A DNA stretch of 64,000 nucleotides from Pseudo-nitzschia pungens (lineage: Eukaryota > Bacillariophyta > Bacillariophyceae > Bacillariales > Bacillariaceae): contig CM074762.1 in NCBI GenBank assembly GCA_037355855.1, forward strand, positions 2,294,001 to 2,358,000, in the 5' to 3' direction. Position 1 is the stretch's first letter; each line of letters starts with the position of its first letter. A program made the translations under genes and the position numbers. This document shows positions 1 to 10,774 of this stretch, in pieces. The notes under the pieces are model-generated. The model was given only the letters and a program-made list of their open reading frames with translations. It made no database searches and was not told where the DNA came from.

Positions 1-705
1 GGCACAGTCCGTAAGACTAATTACATATTCATTAGTACACCACAAAAACCGTAGCGTATCTCGCCTTTCGGTCGATAAATCGATACGCAATAAGTTCAAA
101 GTGCTGTTAATAGAGTACCGTAATGTACTGTACACGCACCGTACGTTAGAAGGGATGTACAGTAACATACTCAAAAAATACTACCGAATGACATCCATGA
201 ATTCATTGACAGCTGTAGTACAAGCTTGTACTAAAAGGACCTGTAGGGTGTGGCACGGTAAGCTTAAACATATGGGATGTTGGCAAGAGGATTCTTGTTC
301 TTGCTCCGTGATGATGGGATTTTCGTGGGACACACCTGTTCTCTGTCTTCGGCACATGCTGTGGGCATCAAAACTGCATCAGCATCGAGAGTTTCTTAAT
401 TTAGCATTCACTCAACCAGCTGGATATGGGTATTGATCAATTAAGTCAGACCACGAATTGAATCAATAATCAATAGCGTGTCCAAAGTTTGGCAGGAAAG
501 AAAAAGATTGAAAATTCTAGACACGCAAGGTACCCGATACTCTCGAGATACTTCCAGAAGGAATCCATTTCTATTGAAGTTCCTCCCTTTCCCAGATTAC
601 AGTAACCCGTGTCGTGAAGGCGGAGAAAGAAACATTCAACCATTAGATAGAAAGTCTCATCAATTGAAGGAGATATCGTAAGAAAGTTACGCAAACGACA
701 AGACA
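1..705. other. Left-edge non-coding stretch and probable 5' UTR of the Rab gene
   Basis: No supportable gene. Short open frames exist on both strands but show no domain, signal peptide or biased composition. The last 100-200 bases are probably the 5' UTR and promoter of the Rab gene that follows. Confidence 0.5.
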
Positions 706-1670
706 TTGAATACGAACTCCGATCAAAACGACAGAAATAGGTTTACCGCCCCAAGAATCATCAGCATCATGGCCTACAACTACAACAATGCTTACAATCC
801 CAATCCATATAACAATAACGCCCAACCTAGTGGTGTGAACCAAAACTTCAAAAAGACACTGAAAATCGTCATTTTAGGTGACTCTGGTGTTGGCAAGACA
901 TCGTTGATGAATCGATTCTCAACAGGAAAATTCACGGGGCAGTACAAGGCAACAATTGGTGCGGACTTTTTGAGCAAGGACAATGTGATTGTCAACGATA
1001 ATTTTTTTCAACAGAGACATCTTGTTACCCTACAAATTTGGGACACGGCTGGGCAGGAACGATTTCAATCACTCGGTGTGGGATTTTATCGCGGTGCCGA
1101 TGCTTGTTTGCTGGTATACGACATTACTGATCCACATTCCCTGGACAACTTGGATCACTGGAGGAAAGAATTTCTAGACCAAGTCGGTGGCGGCATACAG
1201 GGTTTGGGTGATGCATCAACGCAGTTTCCCTTTGTTGTCGTGGGAAACAAAATGGATAAGGTAAATTTGGCTCCGATTGAGATTCGTTTTGTCCCATTTG
1301 CTCCTGTAAGCCTTTGTTGTTCGTTCCACGTGTCTAACAGTGTGAACTATTATTTTTTAATATTTTCGACGTGATAATTACAAAACGTTAGATCAATGAT
1401 CGCCTTGTAACTCGCGAACAGGCGGAAGATTGGTGTCGAACGGCGGCAAGTGCTACTATCATGGGATCTCAACCCTTGCCTCATTTTGAATGTTCTGCAA
1501 AAACGTCGGAATCCGTCGAAGATGCCTTCCAGGAAGCAGCGAGACGGGCCATAGTCTACGAGGAGTATAAGAGACGATCGCAACCGCAACTCTTCATCCC
1601 ACCACCTGAACCCATTAATTTAAGGGAGCATTACGGCCAAGGCAACGATCGGCGGGAACAGTGTTGTTAA
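706..1670 (+). CDS. Rab7-type small GTPase, two exons
   Basis: Exon 1 is 706-1260 and exon 2 is 1392-1670, joined in phase 0 across a 131-base intron (donor GTAAAT, acceptor GTTAG). The product is 277 residues from the first ATG, or 256 if translation starts at the in-frame ATG at 769. All GTPase motifs are visible: GDSGVGKT at residues 58-65, switch I ATIGADF, WDTAGQE, NKMD at the end of exon 1, and CSAKT in exon 2. The switch II surround ([13 protein letters not shown]) and LVYDITDP match Rab7. The C-terminus ends QCC, a dual geranylgeranylation signal. Rab7 proteins control late endosome/vacuole transport and fusion. An Asn/Tyr-rich extension of about 30 residues precedes the G domain, which is unusual for Rab7. 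The family is clear; subtype Rab7 rests on motif similarity only. Confidence 0.93.
1261..1391 (+). other. Intron of the Rab7 gene
   Basis: It carries in-frame stops and is AT-richer than the flanking exons. Removing it restores continuity from the NKMD motif to the exon 2 stretch [11 protein letters not shown]. Confidence 0.85.
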
Positions 1671-2092
1671 TATTTTTCAACCGTGAACTTATTTGATAGA
1701 CTACTATCATGATATACGATGAATAATCAGAGCATCACTAACAGTGAAATTGTGAAAGTTGTATTAAACATGTGATGTCGTTGAAAAGCTTGGTTAGTCT
1801 TCTCTGGTGCATATTTGACCTGTGAGTGTAGAAGGTACCGTAGATATCGCTATCCTACAAATACCATTTATCACATCAGAGGTGGTACGATCGAGACGTG
1901 ATACAGTATGTGTCGGTGGATGGAAAGGCATTTTGTGTTAGAAGTAAAAGAACATTAAAATATAATATATGATTTACTATAAGTAAATAGCTTACAATTA
2001 TGATATAGCTGATCAATTCGTGGTGTCTCATCACTACGCGAACTGGTTTTGAATTCCAACACCGGTTATTGGAATGTATCAATTTTGATGTC
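1671..2092. other. Spacer between two converging genes
   Basis: This lies between the 3' ends of the Rab7 gene and the pyruvate carboxylase gene and should hold both 3' UTRs. It is AT-rich, and no other feature is seen. Confidence 0.5.
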
Positions 2093-5000
2093 CTATTCGA
2101 CTTCGATTTCAACCAACAAATCGTCACCATCAACCTTGTCTCCAACGTTGACCAAGACTCGCTTGACAACACCGGAAGATGTGGATGGAATCGATGTTTC
2201 CATTTTCATAGCCGAAAGAGTGGCCACAGTGTCTCCCTCCTTGATTTCATCTCCCACCTTGACCTGGACGCCGACCACAACGCCAGGCATAGGACTGCCT
2301 ACTGTTCCTGGAGCACCTGCCTTCTCTCGGATAGCTCCCTCAACGGCCGCACTGTTGTCGGTAACAGACATGTAGTATGGTTCTCCATTGACTTCAAACA
2401 AAACATCACGGGAACCATTTTCATCGACGTCTTGGATGGCAACCAATTTGATTACTCGAGATCGCCCTTTGCCCAAATCGAGATCGATTTCCTGTCCGAC
2501 CTTCATAGGGTTCAAGAAAACGTGAGTAGGAAGAATGCCTACATCCCCGTAGACCGATTCATATTCCTTCCATTCCTTGAATACGTTAGGGTAGAGAGCG
2601 TAAGAAAGCAAGTCTTTCTCGGTGATACGTTTACCGTAGCTCGCTACCAATGACTCGCGTTCTTGTTCAAAATCATATTCCTTGAGGAACTTTCCGGGGC
2701 GGCCGTCCACGGGTTCCAATCCACGTCCCTTGAGGACCTTCGAGCGTAGGGGTTCTGGGAAACCACCGGGAGGAACTCCGATGTCGCCACGCAAGTAGTT
2801 TACAACAGAATCGGGGAACGCCAATGTTTCGGCCTGATCCAAAACGTCTTGAGGTTGGAGGTCTTGTGCAACCATGAATTGTGCCAAATCACCGACAACC
2901 TTCGACGATGGAGTGACCTTTGGAATATCACCCAAAACAATGTTTGCTTGGGCGTATTTTCGCTTGATTTCAGGCCACTTTTCGGTCAATCCAAGTTGCT
3001 TGGATTGGAATAGGAGATTTGTGTACTGTCCACCGGGAATTTCGTGTTGGTAAACATCGGAGCTTCCACTCAATTGTCCAGATTCAAACGGAGCATACAA
3101 GGAGCGAACATTCTCCCAGTACGTATTCAAAGGAGCGAGTTGATCCATATCAAATCCAGTGTCGAGCTCAGTTCCCTTCAGGTTAGCGGCGATGGCACCA
3201 ATGGACGGCTGCGAAGTCATTCCAGACATGGCATCAATGGCTCCATCGACAATATCAGCACCAGCTTCAGCAGCAGCCAACATGGAAGCAACACCACTTC
3301 CGGCGGTGTCGTGAGTGTGAACGTGAATCGGGATATCTGGGAATTCTTCTCTCAACGCGGAGACCAGCATTTTCGAGGCTCTTGGTGTGAGGAGACCAGC
3401 CATATCCTGCAGGTAAAGATTTCGGGATGGAAACATGTAAGAGAGGACAAGCTAAAAGACCACAAGACAAAATCGTGGCAGCGAACGAATTATCTAACAT
3501 ACCTTGATAGCCAGAGAATGCGAACCCATATCAACCAACTCGCGTCCAAGATTCATGTAGTATTCTAGGTTGTACTTGCCCTTCGATGGGTCGGCAACGT
3601 CACCCGTGTAACTCATGGTACCCTCGACAAAACCACCGGCCTTTCCAGCGGCGTCAACACCCAATTTCAAGTTTTCAAGGTAGTTCAGAGAATCAAAGAC
3701 ACGGAAGACGTCAATTCCTGACTTTTGAGCTTGGTCGCAGAATTTGTAGACAACATTGTCCGCATAGTTGGTGTAACCAACAGCGTTAGCACCACGCAAT
3801 AACATTTGGAAAGGAACGTCGGGAGTCTTCTCTCTGAGAGATTCCAATCGCTCCCAAGGACACTCATGCAAAAAGCGCATTGCAACATCAAATGTAGCAC
3901 CTGTGATATGGGAGAGTTTTGAAAGCCGTTAGAAAACGTCTGGAAAACTAGAGAAGTTGAAGCAAGCAGAGGAGAAATTGAAAGTCACTTACCACCCCAC
4001 ATTTCCAAAGAAAATGCGTTCTTCATAACCTCATTCGTAGCCTCAGCACAACGTTCCAATTCTTGCGTTCGCATACGAGTGGCTAGCAAAGACTGATGGG
4101 CATCACGCCAGGTTGTATCCATAATCATGAGACCCTTGTTTTCTCGCACGGCCTTTGCCATGGCCTCAGGTCCTTCATTGAGCAGAATGCTGCGAATACT
4201 TGTCTTCTCGGATGTCGATGCAGGAATCATAGGGGCAGGAACAGCCGAAGTAATGCTGGTTGCAAGTTTAGTGGGGTCAGCACCGAGTTCAGTTGGATGA
4301 CCATTGACTGCGAGATTGGCTAGGTAACGAAGACGGCGTTCAGAAGAACCAATTTTTTTAGGATCTGCTTGGAATTCATTTGCAAAGTTCCAGTAGGATG
4401 TCGATGTTTGCTTCAATTCGGGATGCTCATCAATAAATGCTGTGGTCAACTCTCCGTTTTTGAAGTCGTCGTGTTGAAGACAATTCAACAGGAACGGGAT
4501 ATTCGTCTTGACTCCACGGATTCGGCATTCTTGTAGCACACGGCTCATTCGAGCGGTCGCTTCTTTGAAGCTCGATCCTCGAACAGTGTACTTGACAATC
4601 ATGGAATCGAAGTAGGGAGTGATTTTCAAACCTGAGTATCCAACACCATCCATTCGCACTCCACAACCCGCAGAGTTGCGGTAAAGAGAGATGGTACCGG
4701 TATCTGGAGAGAAGTCACGTTCAGGATTTTCTGTCGTAACACGGCACTGAATGGCAACGCCTCGAGCAGAGATATTTTCTTGAATGAGACCAACTTCTTC
4801 TAGGGAAGCTCCGGCAGCAATTTTCATTTGTGCCTGAACCAAGTCAATTCCCGTCACTTCTTCTGTGACAGTGTGTTCGACTTGAATTCTGGGGTTGACC
4901 TCAATGAAATAAGGACGAAGTTCGGAATCAACCAAGAATTCGACAGTTCCGGCGTTCTTGTAATTAGCTTGAGATGTCAATCTGACAGCATATTCGTGTA

Positions 5001-6082
5001 GTTGCTTTCGCAACTCGTCAGGGAGTGTAAAGGCAGGAGCCATTTCAATTACCTTTTGGTGACGACGTTGGACTGAACAGTCACGTTCCCATAAGTGGAC
5101 AACGTTACCAGTTCCATCACCAATGATCTGCACCTCGATGTGACGTGGGCGATCAACGAATCGCTCAATAAAAACAGAACCATCACCGAAACTGGCAAGG
5201 GCTTCGGAACTGGCAGATTCGTAGAAAGGGACCAAGTCTTCCATCTTGCGAACGACTCGCATTCCCTTACCACCTCCTCCCATGGAGGCCTTGATAATGA
5301 CGGGCAAACCAACCTCTTCGACAAATGCAACGACATCCTCTTTTGTTTTCAAAGCGCCATCACTTCCAGGAACGACCGGGACGTCCGCATCAATTGCCGC
5401 TTGACGTGCAGATGTCTTATCGGCGAACCGGTTGAGGTTCTCAACGGTCGGTCCAACGAATACAATGCCGGCGTCCGCACAAGCCTGAGCAAATTCGGGC
5501 GATTCCGAGAGAAACCCTGAGAGAGGCATTTTGTAAAATACCGAAGAGATATGAGTTGTGCAAAGAGAAAAGTTCAACATATGAATAACTCGTATCGATA
5601 ACACTGACCAATAACGAGTTCAGTGAAAATCAGTCCTTACCATATCCAGGATGGATCGCATCGACATCGGACTCTTTTGCGATCTTAATAATCTGAGCTA
5701 TGTCGAGGTAGGCAGAGATCGGTGTGGCATCAGCGTCCTTATCCAAAAGAAAGGACCGATCGGCTCCCCATCTGTGTTGCGAATATCGATCTTCGTGGAC
5801 GTAAATACCAACAGTTCCAGCGTTCATTTCAGTGGCAGCTCGCATGATACGGACAGCGATTTCAGCGCGATTGGCCGCCATGATGTTTTTAAAGAAAGGC
5901 TTTTCATCATCCTTGGACGCAGGTGGTGCTGCTGTTGCCTCCTTTTCGATCGTTGCGTGCAGTAATGTTGTCGAAGTTGTCGACGTAACCCTGGAGGAAG
6001 GAGCTGTAAACGCTTCCACACTCAGCAAGTCATTGGAGAGGGCTAGAGTGGCGAGGAACGCCGCTGATAGTCTCCACATCAT
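2093..6082 (-). CDS. PYC: Pyruvate carboxylase with plastid-type leader, four exons
   Basis: Exons on the minus strand are 6082-5641, 5516-3994 plus base 3993, 3900-3503 and 3406-2093. Donors are GTAAGG, GTAAGT and GTATGT, and frames join exactly, giving 1,225 residues. Family: ATP-dependent, biotin-dependent carboxylation of pyruvate to oxaloacetate. Domain order is complete: biotin carboxylase (glycine loop [21 protein letters not shown]), carboxyltransferase ([17 protein letters not shown] near residue 612, [15 protein letters not shown]), and the biotinyl domain with AMKMET (biotin lysine near 1189, 36 residues from the end). The N-terminus starts [15 protein letters not shown] and runs to [10 protein letters not shown], a signal peptide with F at +1 of an ASAF-like junction. 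This predicts import into the complex plastid rather than the mitochondrion. The start at 6082 was chosen because the hydrophobic core follows immediately; the next ATG at 6079 would work equally well. Confidence 0.95.
5517..5640 (-). other. Intron 1 of the pyruvate carboxylase gene
   Basis: This 124-base GT-AG intron splits HPGYG from FLSESPEF within the biotin carboxylase domain. The other two introns are 3901-3992 and 3407-3502. Confidence 0.9.
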
Positions 6083-6459
6083 GATTATCAACAACTCTTT
6101 TGTTCTCGAGAAGAGTTCAATGCGTTGATTAAGCTTTGAGGTGATGATGAGTTTGCTATGAGTTCTGAAGTCGTTTCGATCCTGGAAGATGCGGGACAAT
6201 AGTTGTCGAACTTCGAGAATCAAGGGATGACACACCCATCGGCAGGTGTTGAAAATTTCGAAAAAAAAGATTAGTGGTGTCAAGGACAGATGTGAAAGCC
6301 GTTAGCACTGTATTCCTTGGTATCTCGATAGCAAATGAGTGGCCCCCGATCCAATTGGAAATCGCTTCACGCATCATACGTCACACGGAATCGGAACTTT
6401 AACTTCTGGAACCTAGCCCACTCGTGAACGAAATTTTGAATCATCAATACTACGGAATT

Positions 6460-6530
6460 CCTATCAGCTGTCCCCCGGTTTCCGTAGAAATTAGTAGTTA
6501 ATGATGTAGAACCAGGGGACGGCTGATAGG
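6460..6530. repeat. Inverted repeat, 21-base arms around a 29-base loop
   Basis: The left arm is 6460-6480 and the right arm 6510-6530. They are reverse complements at 19 of 21 positions, starting CCTATCAGC and ending GCTGATAGG. It could be a small MITE-like remnant, a hairpin or a paired regulatory site. No target duplication was established. Confidence 0.7.
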
Positions 6531-6537
6531 AACTTTG

Positions 6538-6563
6538 CAGTACAGTACAGTACAGTACAGTAC
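6538..6563. repeat. AGTAC pentanucleotide microsatellite
   Basis: About five perfect copies of the unit AGTAC directly follow the inverted repeat. Confidence 0.9.
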
Positions 6564-7067
6564 AAGTATTGTTGGTGAGATCATTATTTTTGATTTTAAC
6601 ATTTTGAGGGCTGCGTAACCTTACCGTAACCTTAATTACAGGTAAGGCCTTATCGGTAGGTGCGGCCTTTTGTTCCGTGATGAATGAGTGAGTCAGTAAT
6701 AAATCATCGTCTCAGGTTATTTGTGGTATGTATCGTACGTACCATAAATATGTATAAGTGTTCGGTATTTTTTCAACTTATCATCCGTTTTGATTCCGGA
6801 TCCGTACATAAGATTACTCGTACAGTAACCTTACTGGTAACCGGTAGGAAGCAAATCATCATCAATCACCCTTTTCATGACCTTGGTAGATAGCGAAAGA
6901 GGAGCCTCCTACAGGTACGACCAGAACTCACGATCTGTTGAAATACTCGTACGCTATGTGGATGTGTCAACCGTCACTGATGTTTTCGCAGTAAAAATTG
7001 CTGACTGATATGAGTTACGATCTGAAAAAGTGATGTTGAATAAGTGTTGTTACGGTTTAAGTCAATC

Positions 7068-7926
7068 ATGGTTTTAGAAGCATTCCTGCTGGCGTTGGCC
7101 TCTTCAACCGACAATTTCATGGTGGGTCTATCCGTGGGCATTGCAAACAAAAGTCTATCTTTTGGGGTGAATGCTTTGATTTCGGTTTGCAACGCCACCG
7201 GAGCTTGGGTGGCTGGTTTTGGTGGCAGTACATTAGGGCAAAACCTACCCCCATACGTCTCTCCTCTCTTGTCTACCATCACTTTTGGCGGCTTAGCCCT
7301 AAGAGAATTTGTGGACTTTTTGGAGACAGTGCGAAAAAATCAGAAGCCAATGCGAAAGGAGAAGGTGGATCGCCAGTCGAGCGACTACAACAAACGAGAT
7401 ACGACTAAGCATTTGGAAACAGACGCTTCGAGCTTCATTAATACCTCAAAAAACAGTTCTTCAAACTTGGATATCTCTCGCGCCATACAACTTGCTTTCC
7501 CGATGACGTTGAACAACTTGGCCGGTGGAGTGGCAGGTATGTTGATCACGTTGCCATTATCATGGTAAAAAGGTTTTTACAAACCAATGTCTCTTGTCGA
7601 CTGAAGCGCTGTCGTTCATTCCCGAACGTCGACACTAATTTTTGACGTTGGTCTTGTACAATCTTGCAGGTGGTGCGATCGGCGTCTCCCCATTGCAAGC
7701 TGGTCTATACGGGTTACTAGCTTCGTTTCTGACAATGGCACTGGGTCATAGAATCGGCATACGTTTGGCGGGATTGACAAATAAAAATCCCATTCCAACG
7801 AAAGGGAAAAGTGGATTGAATTCATTTTGCTCCCTCTTGAACGTGCTGGTGGACCCATCCTTTGCTAGTGGTAGTCTATTGGGAGTGCTCTGTCTCATGT
7901 CATTGCAGGAACTGGTGGTGACGTGA
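7068..7926 (+). CDS. MntP/YtaF-type (DUF204) membrane protein, putative Mn2+ efflux, two exons
   Basis: Exons are 7068-7536 and 7670-7926 (phase 1, donor GTATGT, acceptor TTGCAG), giving 241 residues. The protein is strongly hydrophobic with about six membrane helices in two halves. The first half starts MVLEAFLLALASSTDNFMVG. The second half carries LNNLAGGVAGGAIGVSP across the splice junction, which resembles the repeated small-residue and Asn/Asp motifs of the MntP/YtaF family. A charged loop of about 60 residues (RKNQKPMRKEK onward) separates the halves, making the protein longer than the roughly 190-210 residues typical of bacterial members. Bacterial MntP exports manganese; the substrate here is inferred. 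No clear targeting peptide precedes the first helix, so the membrane in which it resides is unknown. Confidence 0.78.
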
Positions 7927-8332
7927 TGAAGGCGTTGAGAATGATTTGACCAGCTATACTAGATTGAAAGACCAAACCCTATTACTGATATTTTTCATCA
8001 AGGACGATGGTGCAAAATCGACCAAACAATATACAGTGTTTGGATGCTTTAAACGATTCCTTGTCTCCTCCCACTCCAATTGAAAACGAAAAATACGCGA
8101 ACGTCAAGCAGGATACTAACTTGCAGAATAGACGACTAGCCATTTGTCAAATCATTCTATCGGATACGTCAAGATGTGACGTTATGTCGCTTACCTGGTC
8201 CAAAACGTCATACTATTCAAAATTTGCTATACGAAGTATTCCATTCTCTTACTTTACTCGTTTAGTTTCTTGTATGCAGCTATGAATTCATTTACTGGTT
8301 CAGATCAGGGTTATGTCTCGTAACCGGCACTC
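7927..8332. other. Spacer between converging genes
   Basis: It contains one 92-codon open frame (8007-8285, plus) with no recognisable feature, which I do not call. The rest is probably 3' UTR. Confidence 0.45.
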
Positions 8333-9061
8333 CTAAACTAAACAGAGATCACTATCAACATGGGAGTTGCAAAAGGCTTTTTTGGCAGTCTCGACAGCTT
8401 TTCTTGCCTTGACTTTGAACGAGGTGATACGACCTTGTTCCTTGATGTCCTTAAAGAATACATGAGCGAGATCACTTTGTAAAAGTCTCCAAGCCTGATA
8501 TTTCTCAATAGCAGAAGCCGCATGGGAATGGACCAATTCAATCAACTTGTCGGGCGTCACTCCATGGTGTTCACCGCTGATATCTTCGTATTCCAGTGCT
8601 TCCTCCCACGCAAGTTCTAAGAGTTCGGGAGATATATCTAACTTCGACTGCAATTCTTCTTCGGATGCCTTCTGGGCATCAACAAGCTCACGATAAAGTT
8701 GATTTGCGGGTCCAGGCGAGTTGGGCGGGTGGATCGAAAAATGTACAGCTTTGTCGGCGATGTTGAAATGATGTCCATCACTGTCCTCGACGTCATAACG
8801 AGTACCTCCGTTAGATTTGTGCTCTACCTCCGAAATCTTACCAATATGAACACGATTCTGTTTTTCTTCGAATTCCACAAATGTTCCGACCGCAAGAGCA
8901 GGTTTTGGCGCTGTGTCGCCCGAAATCTTCTTTGCATTCAAGCAGACAACGCTACGAGAGAGAGCTTCGTTCCCATACCTCGTAGGAGCAAAAGAACCAA
9001 CGGGTTGCAAAGCAAACGGTAAAATGACAAAGATTTTCGTAAACATGGTTTTGCTGGGCAT
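8333..9061 (-). CDS. Plastid-type protein resembling the N-terminal domains of RNase II
   Basis: A single-exon frame of 242 residues. The start is at 9061 or, equally plausible, the ATG at 9046, which directly precedes the hydrophobic stretch FTKIFVILPFALQPVGS. The following FAPTRYG fits the diatom plastid motif with F at +1. The mature part opens with a small beta-barrel-like stretch (VGTFVEFEEKQNRVHIGKIS, then GGTRYDVEDSDG). It continues with helices reading SPELLELAWEEALEY, TPDKLIELVHSH and YQAWRLLQSDLAHVFFK. This order looks like the N-terminal region of cyanobacterial and plastid RNase II/R enzymes. The catalytic RNB domain is absent and no minus-strand frame downstream could supply it. 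It may be a stand-alone RNA-binding paralogue or a truncated gene. The homology is by-eye and should be treated as a hypothesis. Confidence 0.6.
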   Translation of the reverse strand: MPSKTMFTKIFVILPFALQPVGSFAPTRYGNEALSRSVVCLNAKKISGDTAPKPALAVGTFVEFEEKQNRVHIGKISEVEHKSNGGTRYDVEDSDGHHFNIADKAVHFSIHPPNSPGPANQLYRELVDAQKASEEELQSKLDISPELLELAWEEALEYEDISGEHHGVTPDKLIELVHSHAASAIEKYQAWRLLQSDLAHVFFKDIKEQGRITSFKVKARKAVETAKKAFCNSHVDSDLCLV

Positions 9062-9370
9062 ACTTTTATGAGATAGTCAAGGCAATGGCAAACTTGTTTC
9101 TATTATTTCTTCGATAGTTTCCAGTTTCCCTCGTGCGTAAGTTGTCATTAGATTACGAGAACACTAGCAGTCAAGATCATTGTTCTATTGACACCCCACC
9201 CAACAGAAAGTTTTGTCATCTGAGGATGACAAAGAAAGATACTTTTTGGTTCGTGATTTGTTCGGCGGGACTCCTGCGAATTTGTGTTTCTACTGTGCGA
9301 AAGTCGGCGCTGAGAGGTACTGTATGTTCAGGTATAAGTGCACAACCAATTACCGCATCATGAGGATTTG

Positions 9371-9470
9371 CTTTGCCATATAGACCACGCCCTCCTGTCC
9401 TCCTTCAAACCCATCCTCTACTTTGCCATACAGACCATGTCCTCCTGTCCTGCTTCAAAGAACCCATGAT
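9371..9470. repeat. Tandem duplication, two copies of a 50-base unit
   Basis: Copies begin at 9371 and 9421 with CTTTGCCATA, about 90% alike over the first 40 bases and diverging after CTTCAAA. A partial further echo (CCTGTCCTCC) follows at about 9471. Confidence 0.8.
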
Positions 9471-9592
9471 CCTGTCCTCCGATTATGTAGATTGCCTGGT
9501 TCTCGATTCCTATCAGGATTGAAACCATGTATTCTGCTGATCATAGGGGGAGACACTAGCGTGGTGGTCTGATCTAAGAGTCCACCATCTGT

Positions 9593-9655
9593 TAGTACTA
9601 CTAGTAGTAGTAGTTCTCCTACTACCGAGTAGGAGTAGTGGACGAACTACTAGAG
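9593..9655. repeat. TAGTAG microsatellite with imperfect palindrome
   Basis: TAGTAG-type repeats are followed by CTCCTACTACCGAGTAGGAG, which can fold back on itself. The flanks TAGTAGTT and AACTACTA extend the pairing imperfectly. Confidence 0.6.
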
Positions 9656-10774
9656 TAGCGAAAACAGTCCTGGATGGTTGTCCCAAGACTGTGACATCCT
9701 ATGGAGAAATGCTGCTACTGAAGAAAGTGTGGAACTTTAACAAACAAGAAGTAGTATGTTTAAGACACAGAAGTACCACTAATTACAATCAGTTTAGCCC
9801 CGTCACCGACCTGGATCCATACCAAGAAGTTTCCAAAACAAACTTCAGCTAGCACCAACAAATGTATTTTTACTTCTTCCTCAAATTGAACTCATAATCG
9901 ATCCATCAGCGCAACTGGTCTGTGTCACGATGCATTGCTGCTGAATGTACATGGCATCGAATGATACAAATGGCAGGATATCATATCATATAGTACCGAA
10001 CCAAAACTGGAAAGCAAAATTTATGGTTTACTCTATTCTATGTGCTGTATACAAGAAGGCACTTTATTCCCAATGTGTTCTTCGTGGTGATACTACTGGT
10101 AGTAGGTCTATTCAATACCGTAAAATCGACCATCAATCGGCTGGGGATAGAATCTAGCGACACCTCCACCAGTTTTACATTCAGTTCACATCATAATACT
10201 ATTGATTGATCGCTTAATGTATCCTAAAAATTCTACTCATCGACAACGACGTCAATCAGCATCACGGGCATCAGTATTTTTTCATGACTGTTTCAATTGT
10301 TGTTTCGGTATGAAACTTGACGTTGAGCACAACTATCCTACAGCTATACTACTATCTTAGGTCTCAACTGTTTCAAATCTTATTTCTTTTGAGTTTTTTA
10401 CATTCGATTCGATCGGTCAAGCTTCTAGTGAGCCTTTGCGCTGCTTTTACCCTGATACTGAAATAACATCCGATTCTTTTGGCATCGAAGAGATTGCGTA
10501 CTACGAAGTAGAGACGAAGTAGATACTATTGCTCCTTCTGAAAGCAAATCTTCTTGATTTTTAGGGACAACTGCTGCTTTAGGACTCTCTGGCCTGAAAT
10601 TTGTGTACGAAGCCATTTTCCCATCCATTTTTTGTTTGTGCACCAGAATGGAAAAAAGTTTGAGTTCCCGATAACAATTCCATGGGATCAAACGAACACT
10701 GTGTCCTTTGGCAAACACATGTGAGCTTCCTCGGCCGTGTCGTAAACTGCTATCGCTGTCACGACTGACTCGTT

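Larger units (their letters stand above)
6083..7067. other. Shared upstream region of two divergent genes
   Basis: This lies between the starts of the pyruvate carboxylase gene (minus) and the MntP-like gene (plus). It contains a 21-base inverted repeat (6460-6530), an AGTAC microsatellite (6538-6563) and scattered TTACCGTAACC words. No convincing open frame. Confidence 0.6.
9062..10774. other. 1.7 kb non-coding stretch with short repeats
   Basis: It holds a 50-base tandem duplication (9371-9470), a TAGTAG-rich imperfect palindrome (about 9593-9655) and AT-rich sequence. A 67-97 codon minus-strand frame near 10425-10718 lacks support. No gene is called. Confidence 0.5.

Noticed and set aside
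101..436. 111-codon frame at the left edge
   Set aside because: No domain, no biased codon use, and a non-ATG opening codon.
8007..8285. 92-codon plus-strand frame between the MntP-like and RNase II-like genes
   Set aside because: It lies in the expected 3' UTR region and has no recognisable feature.
10425..10718. 97-codon minus-strand frame downstream of the DinB-like gene
   Set aside because: It opens with GTG; the first ATG leaves only 67 codons with no feature.
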